Shown one piece after another: positions 15,174 to 27,151 of a stretch of DNA of 64,000 bases. The position numbers were made by a program, and so were the translations under genes. Location of the stretch: positions 99,343,340 to 99,407,339 of the forward strand of contig OY740772.1 in the NCBI GenBank assembly GCA_963513935.1. Direction: 5' to 3'. This DNA comes from Aphrophora alni (lineage: Eukaryota > Arthropoda > Insecta > Hemiptera > Aphrophoridae). Each line of letters opens with the position of its first letter. Positions within the stretch are counted from its first letter, which is position 1. The notes under the pieces were generated by a model. The model was not told the DNA's origin, did not search any database, and saw only the letters and a program-made list of their open reading frames with translations.

Positions 15174-15385
15174 AATATTGAAATTTTTACAAAAATTAGA
15201 TAAAAATGATCAAAATATTAAAAATTTTGAAATTTCAATAGCACCAATCGACAATTTTTTGATCTTTTCTGAAAAAAAAATTAAACTGCAATTTCTCGCA
15301 AACCCTTAGAGATGTAAGAACGATGTTTTCAGGGTTTACTCTCTTTTTAATTCTGTATCTTTTGATGTGCATATCATTAGGTATT
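15174..15385. repeat. Degenerate right edge of the satellite array
   Basis: At about 15168 the monomer jumps from CTCTTAAAC straight to TTTAAATATTG, skipping over 100 bp, and at about 15252 it jumps again from CAATCGAC to AATTTTTTGATC. From 15289 the block is diverged (TTTCTCGCAAACCC, CTGTATCTTTTGATGTGC). Deletions and divergence concentrate here, as expected at an array edge where exchange no longer homogenises copies. Confidence 0.85.
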
Positions 15386-15917
15386 GCATGCGTACGCCCT
15401 TACGATTATTCAATGAAGACACACTGGCAGGGTCAGGTCAAGTACCTCGGGGTCATCCTAGATAGGAAACTGACTTGGTCCGCCCACATTTCAGACACAA
15501 TAAAAAGAGCAAACATGACACTGTCACAACTATATCCATTGTTCAATAAAACAAGTTCTCTTGAATTGAGAACAGCCACCACAATCTATTTATCTGTACT
15601 TAGAAGCGTCATCACCTATGCAGCGCCCGTCTGGGGACACACACATGCGCAGGCTACAGATATTCCAAAACAAGGTTTTGAGAATAATCACTAAAGCACC
15701 AATGTACACCAGAGTTAGGACCTTACATAAAGAATTAAATGTGCCGTTCATCAAACGACACATTCAACGATTATCAGCTAATCTATACAAGGGGGCCCAC
15801 ACACACCCAACATCAACACTAATCTCTTCACTAGGTAGATATGACACATTTGACAAACACAGTAGGCCGCTGTCCTTATTCACACGACAAACCTTGATCT
15901 CTTATTTCGGCCCATAA
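15386..15917 (+). pseudogene. Reverse transcriptase C-terminal fragment (non-LTR)
   Basis: Two overlapping frames (15323-15694 and 15618-15917) encode consecutive parts of one protein. The first carries the YLGV-LDRKLTW block and the helix leading to YAAPVW, and the second carries QNKVLRIIT and the C-terminal tail ending at TAA. The frame switch is near 15640-15660. The catalytic YADD motif lies upstream in the parent element and is missing, so this fragment cannot be active. Confidence 0.8.
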
Positions 15918-16491
15918 AGCCACGCTAGCCTACTACATACCCAAATTTCACCTCTTTGCTTTCTAGCTCTGTTTCAGACCAAAGGGTGCACCACAGCGGC
16001 ATGAGCCAAGCTGTCTCCACCAGGATTCAGTTGCATGCAGTCTAATCTTGCACGCTTAATTCAGTATCGAGTAGGCAGCAGAAGAAGATGTAGCTTGTAG
16101 CTCTTCCAATAAATTCACTAACAAGGTAATTGTAAGGTAACTCCCATCATTCACCTTGCACGCCACATCATCCAAACCTGGGCTCCTGCATGATCTGTCA
16201 TGAGGTTTTACCTGACTGGACTCTGTCGTCAGGTCTATACCTAGCCCTTCGCACACATACATAACATTCTGCTTTCTTCCACATTTACAATCTCGATATG
16301 CCTATGGAAAGAGCTTCTCAGCTTGGTACATGGAAATCTTTCCTGTTTCCTTGTCCCACGCGATAGGGGTACTAACAGGAAGGAAGGTGGTTTTTAGTGA
16401 GTAAGAATCTCACACTATTGGAAAGAGCGGATTTCTCCCTGTGTCTTTTGAAGATTTTCCACCTTACTGCGAAATTAAAAAAAAAAAAAAA
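15386..16491 (+). mobile_element. 5'-truncated jockey-like non-LTR retrotransposon with 3' UTR and poly(A)
   Basis: The coding part (about 15386-15917) is the end of a reverse transcriptase and the thumb/linker region beyond it. It shows the block VKYLGVILDRKLTW, then ITYAAPVWG, then LQIFQNKVLRIITKAP, which are standard in jockey-clade ORF2 proteins. At least two frame changes (near 15420 and near 15650) break it. After the stop at 15917 comes about 550 bp resembling a 3' UTR, including GGTTTTTAGTGAGTAAGAAT, which recalls 3' ends of arthropod non-LTR elements, and then A15 at 16477-16491. The 5' end abuts the decayed satellite edge, so it inserted into or beside the array and was truncated as usual for target-primed insertions. 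No clear target duplication was found. It is a dead copy. Confidence 0.8.
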
Positions 16492-18975
16492 TCACAGTGC
16501 TGCTTTCTATATTCACACTGCTGTTTAAGCTAAACTCTAACCGAAGGTTTCGATTCGAAATTGACTGTGCTTTGTGTTATTTTAAATAGCTTAATAATAC
16601 TTTACAAGACTCTTTTAATGTGGGCTTGTGTTTTTACAAATATTTTTCATACATTAAATTTATGTAGTGTAAATATTGTACAACTTTTTTTATATGTTTC
16701 AGCAATCGTATTATGAATATATACTGTGATATAGTTGAATTTAAAAGGATATATATTTCATAGTTATTATGCATTCAAAGTTGATAATAATATTTATTAT
16801 TTATATTATTTTGAATTTTCTGAGTAAAGAGATTTCGAATGTTATAGTTATAATTGTTTTTCAATATATTGAGCATTTTTATTTAAGTTAGAAATAGCAA
16901 AAATATATAGTATATCACTTGGTAAGGAACAATGATCACAGCAAAAGAGAGAAATAAAAAAAATTAAAAAACAAATTTAAGTTTTCATAATTATGTGATC
17001 TTCCTACAAAATATGGGATTAAGTGGAGGGGAAATTAACTGTAGAGGACTAAAATAGCTCAACTCTTTGATGCTAAATTTAGCCCAGTCTGTGGTGTATA
17101 CTTTACCAAGTGTAAAATGCTAGACTGACAATAAATAAGTGTTTACATTTTTATTTATGGTATATTTCATTTTGTACTAAATCAGTCAATTGGTTTTGAG
17201 ATTCACTCACAGGCGTCTAAAAATTATTTATATAAGTACAAATATGTGTGTTAGAAGTGTATCCTTATTTCATACCAAATCATAAATTTCTTTGGTTACT
17301 TATTTCCCTAAATGTGGAAGTTTAAACAATGTTCTATAAAAAATGGGGAAAATGATGGTAAATGAAATTAGTTCTACAATTAAGAAGAATACAAAGGTAA
17401 TTTATAAAAAAACCAAATCAACTAAAGAACTAAAGGACAGACGTAAGTATTTATTTTTGAAAATTAATTCTAAAAACCAACAATTTAATGTTTATTTTTT
17501 TTAAATACTACAGTATATGGATTATAAATATTAGTCTATTTATAAACATTAACATGGCTAGGCCCTTAGAAGGCTTTGTAGATGTCTATATAAACTTTAA
17601 ATTGGTCCAACTTTGGCCTATGTTTGATTTTAGATGAGGACTTTGAAAAAGCAAAGTGTTAACATCTTATGACCCAGCTTCTTAAAATACATAGACGAAA
17701 TTGAAAATTTGGAAAAACAACTTTAATAGCTTTTCATTACTGATACATCTACGATTAAATCCATAAACAAATTAAAGTATACACTGATGTCTGAATATAT
17801 CATTACTACAATCCAAATTAAATGGGTGGACCGATTTTCATACTGTTTTCACTAATTTCTTCTTTCAAGGATCTAGTTGTGTACTTTGACCTAGTTGTTT
17901 TGTTTAACCCTGAAGCAAAATTAAACAAATTTTCAAATGCACAAAATGCTCACCTATAAATTAATTTCCATCCATAAAAATTTGTAAAAAAATTACAGTG
18001 TTTGTTTATTCCCTATTTTTATAAAACTCAGTACAGTTAAGAGAGTTGGAAATGACACCTTGGTGGATATGAAAATTAACAGATAATAGAAATAGGTACT
18101 TTTAAAACTAGCTGGATGCCACTCCCAGACACAATTAAAACAATATTAAATTTTGTGGACATTTTTCCATTACAATAAGAGTATGTAATAAAATTATAGT
18201 TGTATTATATAGTAGTACTATTTTAAAGACAAATTTAATAAACATCAAAGTAAACAAAAAACAAAAATTTTTTTTAACACTTGTAATTTACATGTATGCA
18301 ATTCATGTTGAACATATGAAGCAATCATAAATGTTTTATGTATCATAGTAATAAAAAAACACTCATTTTAATATTACAGGTAATTTGCAGTATTTATGGC
18401 TGATAACTGTCACCAGCTGATAAAAATAATAAACAATATAAAATAATTATTACAAATATTTATTTAAATATAATACTAAAACTAATAAACAGAACTGTAA
18501 GCCTATATAATCCTTTATGGAATAGCAATATAGCTTATAGCGGAAAAGAATATTTAAAAATATATTTTGTCTACAGTTGTTGACAAAGTGGCGTTTTGTT
18601 CATTTAAATTAGTTTGCAAAACAGCTGATTTCTCAACAATTTCACTTTGCCCACTACTTTGCACACTCCGAATGGCAACCGAACAAAACGAAATTTAGGT
18701 TAAGTTTATTTGAATTGATTTATAATATACAGGAAATGTCCCGTATGTAGGTTAGATTAATTCTTACATGTAAAATAACATAAATAAACAACAAAACAAC
18801 GTTTAAAAGTTGAAAAAGGAAGTAATTATTCATGAAGATGATTGACAGTGTATGTACACGGAGAGTATTTTTCGTTTGCCGAGTTTTGAAGTTGGCAATC
18901 CCGTTTCGTCAACAATACACCTAAGTTATTTGTAATATTCATAAATAACCTCATTTTTGACGTGAGAACTTCTAC
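16492..18975. other. Intergenic, no recognisable gene
   Basis: AT-rich sequence between the retrotransposon poly(A) and the sarcoglycan promoter region. I see stop codons in all frames, no splice-framed coding stretch and no obvious terminal repeats. Confidence 0.6.
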
Positions 18976-18980
18976 TCAGT
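18976..18980 (+). promoter_or_regulatory. Possible initiator (TCAGT) of the sarcoglycan gene
   Basis: TCAGT, the arthropod initiator core, lies 54 bases before the ATG at 19034, a plausible 5' UTR length. No TATA box is evident at -30. This is a single short match and therefore weak on its own. Confidence 0.3.
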
Positions 18981-19033
18981 GTTGATGCGTTGTTTAGCAC
19001 TACTGCTATATTTTGTGTAGTTAGTTTTAAAAT

Positions 19034-19093
19034 ATGGACAGTTCAGAGGATGAAAACCTATCAAATACCCCGCCATATTGTGTTACTGCTGAA
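19034..19093 (+). CDS. Scgdelta: Sarcoglycan exon 1 (cytoplasmic N-terminus)
   Basis: ATG to GAA, 20 codons starting MDSSEDENLSNTPPY, followed by the donor GTATGT. It ends in phase 0 and joins in frame to an acceptor at 19525, which has a pyrimidine-rich lead (TTTCCCACAACTTCAC) and puts VGIYGW directly after exon 1. Acidic residues and lack of hydrophobicity fit a cytoplasmic tail. Transcript evidence is needed to choose between this and the start at 19477. Confidence 0.6.
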
Positions 19094-22000
19094 GTATGTT
19101 TTTTATTTGTCACAAAATAACAACTGTAGACAAAGTATAATGTGCAATTCGTGAGCAAAGTGTCTTTTTTAAACTCGATAAAATTGACGCACTCGGCAAG
19201 CCTCGTGCGTCATAATTTTTCTCTCGTTTAAAAAAGTGCCACTTTGCTCACTAGTTGCACAAATAACTATTGCCACCTATTACAGTGCTGGCATTTTGAG
19301 GGAAAGCATATGAAGAGATTTAATTACAACAATTCCTTTTTGACTCAGATGTCCAACAATATATGGAAAAATGACTCTGATATTGTTTTAATAGGAATTT
19401 TGACATTATAATTATTACACAAATATAATAAAAGCAAGTGGTATTTTAAAGTACTAATAATGTATTTTGTTCCAGAATGAGACAAAGTGAATGGGTTAGA
19501 TTTCCCACAACTTCACAATCACAGGTTGGAATTTATGGCTGGCGTAAAAGATGTCTTTACTTGTTGGTATTGGGCATTTTATTTGTAGTTATTGTTAATC
19601 TTGCTCTAACGCTATGGATCATTCGAGTTTTAGGATTTAATTCTGTAAGTCTATTGTTCTTTTCCTATTAAACTTTGAAGTACAAAGTATTTATAAACAA
19701 ATTCCAATATTTATAAGTAAATTTATTAATGACAAATATAAAATACCAATGAAATGAAATGTACCATGAGATGTATCTTTAAGTTTTTAAGACGAGAAGA
19801 ATTTGAAATTTATGTTGGCACTCTGCATATTTGTACAGGTACTTTATTTGTACGGTACTTTGCCTTGTGTAAACAATATAAAAATGTATAAGGTATGTCA
19901 ATAATATTAAAAATAACACATGATACAGAAATACAACAATAAATTAACAATTAAAAAAACAAATTAGATTATAACTATTCAAATGAGTGTAAAGAAATCC
20001 ATGACTAGTCCTGCTCCCATATCACAGCAGAATTACCTTAGACAACATGTTTGTTGCTACTCATGGAAGATAAAATTCTCTACAGAATAACAGTAACAAG
20101 ACAACAATTGTTCTCTTAGGCCATATTTAAATTAATTATAATTTTGAATCTTTCTAAACTGGGTGTTTTATTTAATGGAGCTAGACCAGCTTCTTGAAGT
20201 TGAAGACATAGCTGTAATATTTCAGAACTTGAGTTTTATTGTGGTTTTTTTTTTATTTGTATACTACTAGGTAATACCGAGGACCACTTTCCATGGTAAG
20301 TCTATGTCTCTTATCCACAAAAATGTTTTAAAATTTATAAATATTTCTCAAAATATATATGCTTTTTAAATTACAAAAAGTAGTTCCAGAGGACTCTCCT
20401 ATTTATTCAAACCTAGTAATAAAGATGAGAACTTTTTTTTTCTTTGTCCCAAACAATTAATTGGTACAGAAACATTTTTTAGAAGAATGTGGTGATTATT
20501 ATTTTTGATTTGGATTTGTAGATGTGTGAGTAAGAAAGTTATTAAGATATTTAAGACTATTTATTAAGTAAACTTTTTTGAACTTACCGTCCAATAGTCT
20601 TATTTAAAACTTCCAACGACGGCCGTTTCGGCTATTCAGCCATTTTCAAGTTAAGGACTATTGTCCTTCGTCATTATAAAATTAAAAACACATATTACAC
20701 GTAAAAACACTTATGCACACTAGTTCACAAATATTAACGAATACACGCTCGCACATTTTTATTGCGTGTGGTCTGATCACTGTCCACGGCTATACTGTCG
20801 GTATAGGGTTAAGCACAGTTCTTATCTGTATTTGCTTCTGCGATATCTATTACTATGTCGAACAATGGATTGGAGTTGAAATTAAGTTTGTCATTAAGTA
20901 GCGTTTCCTTGTCTGTCCTGAAAGCTTTGTATATTTCATACTGTTCAAGAGCATTCATGCGCCTTCCTTTGCCACACTTATGTAGAATTGTCAAAGATTT
21001 GTCAATCACATCATATCCGTGCGCTGTTTCCATAATGTGTTCAGCAAGTTTTGACTCTGTTTTCGGGGGTTGTGCTGATTGTATTGCGGGAGGAAGATGT
21101 TCCTTGAATCTCTTATAAAACGATCGACCAGTCTGTCCTATGTATTTTTTGGGGCAGTCAGCGCATGTTATCTGGTATACTCCTGTTTGTTGGAATTTAT
21201 TGTTGTTGTTTGTATTGGAAGTTTTAAATAAGACTATTGGACGGTAAGTTCAAAAAAGTTTACTTAATAAACAATAGTCGGTATGGCGAACATAAACAAT
21301 AATAACTATTTATTAGCATTTGTAATATAAGACATTGTGTTCTCAGTTATTAAGGAGCTAAATAGAACTCACAATAAGTTAATAAAAACAACTTGTAAGT
21401 TAATAAGTTTCTGTAATCATTTGTCTAATATTAACATCTATTTATTTTGTTTTATAGATTGGTATGGGAGATCTGAGATTAGTTCAACATGGCATACAAC
21501 TACCTGATCTTGCTTATATTTTGGGTTCTCTGATCACTTCTATGATATATTCTTATCAACCAATTACAATTGATAGCTGTCACAACATCACTATTAATAC
21601 AAAAAATAGAATTGGCAAAACTACTAATAGGCTTTTTCTAGGTTTGTTTTGCTCCACTGTATATACAGGGTCATCAAAAAAGATGTCACTGATTTGGAAG
21701 TAAAATAAGTAAGGTTATTAAAACAGGTTAATTATTTAGTATTACAGTAGAACCCCTCAAACTCGACACAATGTGGACTTTAAGGTTGTCGAGTTTGGGG
21801 GTTGTCGAGTTTTAGGGAACTTTAGTATTTAATGGTTAGGTTTGCATCAAATACTCAAAATTACTTTAAATAACCGTACATTTATTGATTATCAATGATT
21901 ACACGTTTATTGCAAAAAAGTCCCTGCCTGACAACAACAAAAATAGTGTGTTCAATCACTCATTAAAATGAAATTTATCGATGGGTCAAATGAGATTTAA

Positions 22001-23944
22001 AAAGTATTGGCCTTGTACAATAGGCTCAGTAAACTAAAAAGACCTATCCTAATATGCTGTAATAAATTTTACAGTAAAGTCTACAGTAAAAAACAGACAG
22101 TCCATTAAATATTTTTAAAGATTAAAACAATTATATATAAAAAAATAAATTAGAGCAAAGTTAGCGTTATTTGAAAAAACTTTTGATTGATCGCATATAA
22201 TTAAGAGTCGGGTCATTTTTCTCACCTGGTTAAGACCTTTATTACAAAACTTGAATTATAGTTCTACGACACTCCGTTGAATTGTTATGACAAAAGACTT
22301 GTCGCTTACTTTAATGGAATCGGTGCTAATGACCAGTAGCATCCGGGTGGTTAGGCGCTTGGGTTCACAACAATATGAATGTTTTGACAACACATGATGA
22401 GGGCTGTCCCGGTCTACCTGGACCCTTTATCTTTAACTTTGGCCTCTACTATACAGTAGGTTTAGAAAGTGGCTAGACAAAGAAGCAACCCTCTCAGCTT
22501 TATAAACAAAAGTGACAAGCCTCAACCTCCCGGCATCTGGCAGGCGCACATGGCGTAAAACAATGCAGTGAATGACCTTGGAAATCCCACGCTCCTGGTC
22601 ACTGGCCCTGTCGAGTTTGAAGGAATGTCGAGTTTGAGGGGGTCGAGTTTGAGGGGTTCTACTATATATAAAAATTATTAGGTTTTTTATATTGCCTAGT
22701 AAGTTTAAATATGAGCACCTCTTGTTGTTCAGCAGTAACATCTAGGCGATGGTTCATCTTCGTCCGGGTGCATTCGATCATATCAGGAGTAACAGTCACA
22801 ATGGCTGCAGTGATTATCTCTCTCTTTTAATTGAGTAGTTTCTGAATTTTATTAGCGTATACAATATTCTTATTGTAACCTAATGAAAATCCATACGAGT
22901 CAGATAGGGGTTTCTTCATGACTATAAAACAGAACCATTGCTTTCAATCTAACATCCAGGAAACCTGTTATTGAGAGCTTCTCTTACATTGAGACTGTAA
23001 TGGGTGGTGGCTCCATCTTGCTAAAAAATTACACTTATTTCATTTTTTCTTTCTTAAGTCAACAGTTTGTGAGAAAACATAAAATTCAAGCATGTCCAAG
23101 TAAATCATATCTGTAATAGTTTCTCATCTAACATGAAACTCGATCACGCATTATTTCACACACTACATCGTTCTACTTAGAAGAATCACGAACGTACTGA
23201 CAAATTTCATTTGGTTGCTAAACGCTTCATCAGATTCTAAAGTTGTACATGTAGAAAATTCCTTCCTTATTGAAAAATTAGGTTTAGGCAACTTTTGTTA
23301 TTGCCTATTTCATTCAGCATTTTAACAGCAAAATTCAACTTGTTTAGAGCTATTTATTTAGTTCATTTTATGTTTAAGTTGGATTTTGTAACTGTGCAGT
23401 CCCAAACGTTTATGAAGAATGTTCTGACAAATATTTTAGTAGTGCAATGTTTAAAAATGTGTTGAGTGATAGATTTATTAGGACTACACAAGCATGACTG
23501 TTTCAAATGCTCCACATTATTGTCCAATGTGTGTGGTCAGCCTGGGAATTCTTGATGCCCACAGTTTATACCAACATATTATAATGGTTTTGCCTCTATA
23601 GATGGATATTGTCCATTAATATGTTGAAAACGACAGCACTGTAATCACTGATTTATATTGAGGAAACAATAAAACACATTGAGCTTTCTGTTGCACAATC
23701 ATAATTACTAAAGTGACTACTATCATTACTAATGACAAATAACAAAACTCCCAATGTTTATAATCAATTTGTCATTGAAAGCAAGAAGAATGGTTGGTTA
23801 TTGCTTATTCTATTTAAAAATTGACACTTTTTTCGATGACACTGTATATTGTAACATAATATTAAACCCATAAGGGTATAAAAGATATGTTATTATCTGA
23901 TGGCTCTAAATCAACATTTATTTATAGAACTAGATTCTTACAGT

Positions 23945-23993
<49 letters not shown>

Positions 23994-26900
23994 TTCCACA
24001 TACTCTTACTGTTGTAATTTGTGAATGGTTTAAAAAAATATATACAGTAGACCTACTATATTTTTAAAAATCATTGGTGGAATACTTATGTATTTAATAC
24101 TTTATTAGTTTGAGCCAGCCGTCATAGGAAAGCAAACTCTTCAAATGTCGCAATTGTGATGTTGTTATGAGGAAATAAATAGTTAATTTTGTTCATAATT
24201 ATTGGAAATAACAATAATTAAGCTGATATTTTATAAGTAAATGTTTCTATTAAAGTAATAAAAACTAATGTTAATATTTTTCTTCACAAATATTTTAATA
24301 ATTTACTTTCAGAAGGGAACTTTTTAGAACTGGATGTTGGAACATTTAAAGTAACTGATAAATGGAATACCACCGTGTTCATAGTTAACACAGAAGAAGT
24401 TGTTGTGGGCACATACAGTCTGCCTCTTAATGGTAAGCTTTTGATATGAAAATTAATTATCATTAAAATTAAAATGGTTACCTTATTCATTATCACACCA
24501 ACTTGTCTCACTTATATATATTATTGTTTACGTATAAAGAAATTGCACTAAAAAAAATATTTTGACTTGAATGCATAATTTGTTTGCAGGAGAAGGCGGA
24601 ACAAAATTTGATGAAAAACTGCAGACATCAGTAGTTGAAGCAGAGAAAAACAGCTTAAGGTGTTGTAAACATCCAAATGTATAAGTTTAATGAGTTTTAA
24701 CTATATTATGTTATACTGGTGTTTTCGCATTTTCGCCTCCTCTCATCGCACCTAATAAAAGTGGATTTTTTTTCAAACCTAATACTACTAATATTATAAA
24801 CAGTCCATATCCAACATCCTTACAAAGCTTATGATAATTCTGAAAGCTATTTATTTAACCTCTTTTTCTGTGTAGAATGTATGGGTAGTCTCCAAAGAGC
24901 AACCCCCATTATTAACAATTCTTTTCTTATAATGATTGTGAGTTGCTTAGATCTTATTTTAGAGAATGCAAAGCCTAACCTAAACCTTCTAGATTATTTG
25001 AGACTAGGATGTTGTCTCTAATAAGTGCATTTTTGATCCTGTGTCCCTAGGCTTTTATAATATTTGTAAAATACTTACTAGGTACTCTAAAAATTGCTTT
25101 AGGTTCTAGGAAGTCTAACTCCATCCTCTACATCCAGACTAAAACTAACGTGTATGTCTGTATTTGATCCTATTCTTGCAAAATTCTGTTTGCTAGTCAA
25201 TATATTTGATATTTTATATTCCCTACTCCACAGCTTATATCAGCACTATAAGCAATCTTCTTCACCTACAGGTTAAGAGGAAGTATATTTAGAGCAGCCT
25301 ATATAACTACAGTATGACAAGTAGAGACGGGTGACTTAGACTAACAAGTCGACTTGCTCCCTAATCGATTCATTTGACTTCCACTACGTCAAGTCGACTT
25401 ACTCAATCTATTCCTGTGTGCACTAAATTGCTAATCATGGTTTAGAACAGCTTGCCAGTATTGACTCAACTTGATAATAGAAGGAATGTGTTAACTTTGA
25501 CTAGTATATCTTACATCCAACATCCAATATTGTCTGGGCGCTTGGTACTAGTATGAATAGAAAAACAATATGGGAAGTTATGTTAGTTTGTTTAGTAAAA
25601 TTAGTTGTATAGCATTTTGTTGTTGTGTATTAAAAAAATTATAAGTAATGGGGAAACAGAAACAGCAAGTTTTTACATCACAGAAATATTAGAAATTAGC
25701 ACTTCTTGTAATTACAAGTTATGTATGTAGTGTTAAGAAATACAGTAGTATTGCACTAAATTAATCTTGGGAATAAAAGCAAAGCCTATGCGTAACACGA
25801 CCATGGGACACAAAAAGTTTGTTGTCAATTGCTAGTAATATATGACTCTTCTCTGTTCCAAGAAAGGAAGTAACATAATTCTCGACTCAGATATCCTAAG
25901 GAAATATTTAATCATTATTTATTTCTTTACAGGTTAGAATCACCAGCTGGTGAGCTAGAAGTATTTTCTACAGCTGGTGTCTCAATACAAAGCAGAGCAG
26001 GGGGCATAAATTTAACTTCTGCATTAAATATTGAACTGAACAGTGGAGCAGTAAGTATATATTTTTTTAACAATAATTTTGATGTGGCTAATCAAATGCT
26101 TGCTTTAGTCACACTCGAATGGTTTCTAATTGTATTAATTTAAATCATAAATTAATATTCAATTTTCATCCACTTACTTTAAGGAATAAGATTTTATGAT
26201 CATTATTATAGCATGACTCGAATGATATCATAAAATGTGCAACAATTTTTAATACTTTGTGGGTGATGTGTGAAGTCCCTGATATGCTTGCTCCTTTAGC
26301 AAGCATGACATTGTTATCAGTTTAGACAGAATTAGGGCTATTCAAGCATTCTCAGACGAGCTTATATATTTGATATTAGAAACATAACTTTACAAAATTA
26401 ACAGATAGAAGTTTGTTGTTCTATCATAGGAATTTGTTAGATGGTAAATGGAATAATTTTGTATCACTACAGTGTTTACTACAAGAGGTTGTAATTCACT
26501 CCTCCACCACCATGTTATGAATCAAACTATACACAATATAATTTAATGTGACAACAGTCGGTGCTTGATGGAATAATTCCATATTAATGGAAATAATGGA
26601 ACAATTATTATTTAATTCCACAAAAGAGCTCTATATTTCCCCTTCAGGCATTTTCAAGCTACTAAATTGAAAAGAAAATGCACAATATTACAAACGTAGG
26701 TTTTTCATTTTATTAAAATAATAATCCAATATAATAATTATCAATTTTGTACTAAATATTTATTTTATATTAAATGTTGAGCTTGACTTGAGAAAAATTA
26801 TACAGTATAACAAACACACAGAACACAATTCTCATAAAAAAATACGCCCTTAGTATCAGACACGTTTCAACGACAAGGTCGTCCTCTTCAGTGATACACG

Positions 26901-27120
26901 AGCTACACCAATCAAACTATAACTATAAAGGCAAATTTTTTTATGAGAATTGTGTTCTGTGTGTTTGTTATACTGTATTTATTTTATACACTAAATACAA
27001 ATTTAGCATAATTTTTAATTTGTATACTAAATTTTAATCCTTACAATTTTGCAAAAGTTGTAAATTGATAATTTTTGCTAATTATTTTTTTAGAAACTTT
27101 GAGATATTTTCAATTTGAAA

Positions 27121-27151
<31 letters not shown>

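Larger units (their letters stand above)
20560..21271 (-). mobile_element. Penelope-like element remnant flanked by 56-bp inverted repeats
   Basis: Left arm 20560-20615 and right arm 21216-21271 are exact inverted copies. Between them, on the minus strand, lies a GIY-YIG endonuclease end domain typical of Penelope-like elements. Inverted partial terminal copies flanking a 5'-truncated body are a known Penelope insertion pattern. The reverse transcriptase part is gone. The unit lies in sarcoglycan intron 2, antisense to the gene. Confidence 0.8.

Noticed and set aside
22433..22741. Minus-strand ORF of 102 codons
   Set aside because: It runs across the junction of the Tigger-like element and the mariner remnant. 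Only its last few residues look transposase-like.
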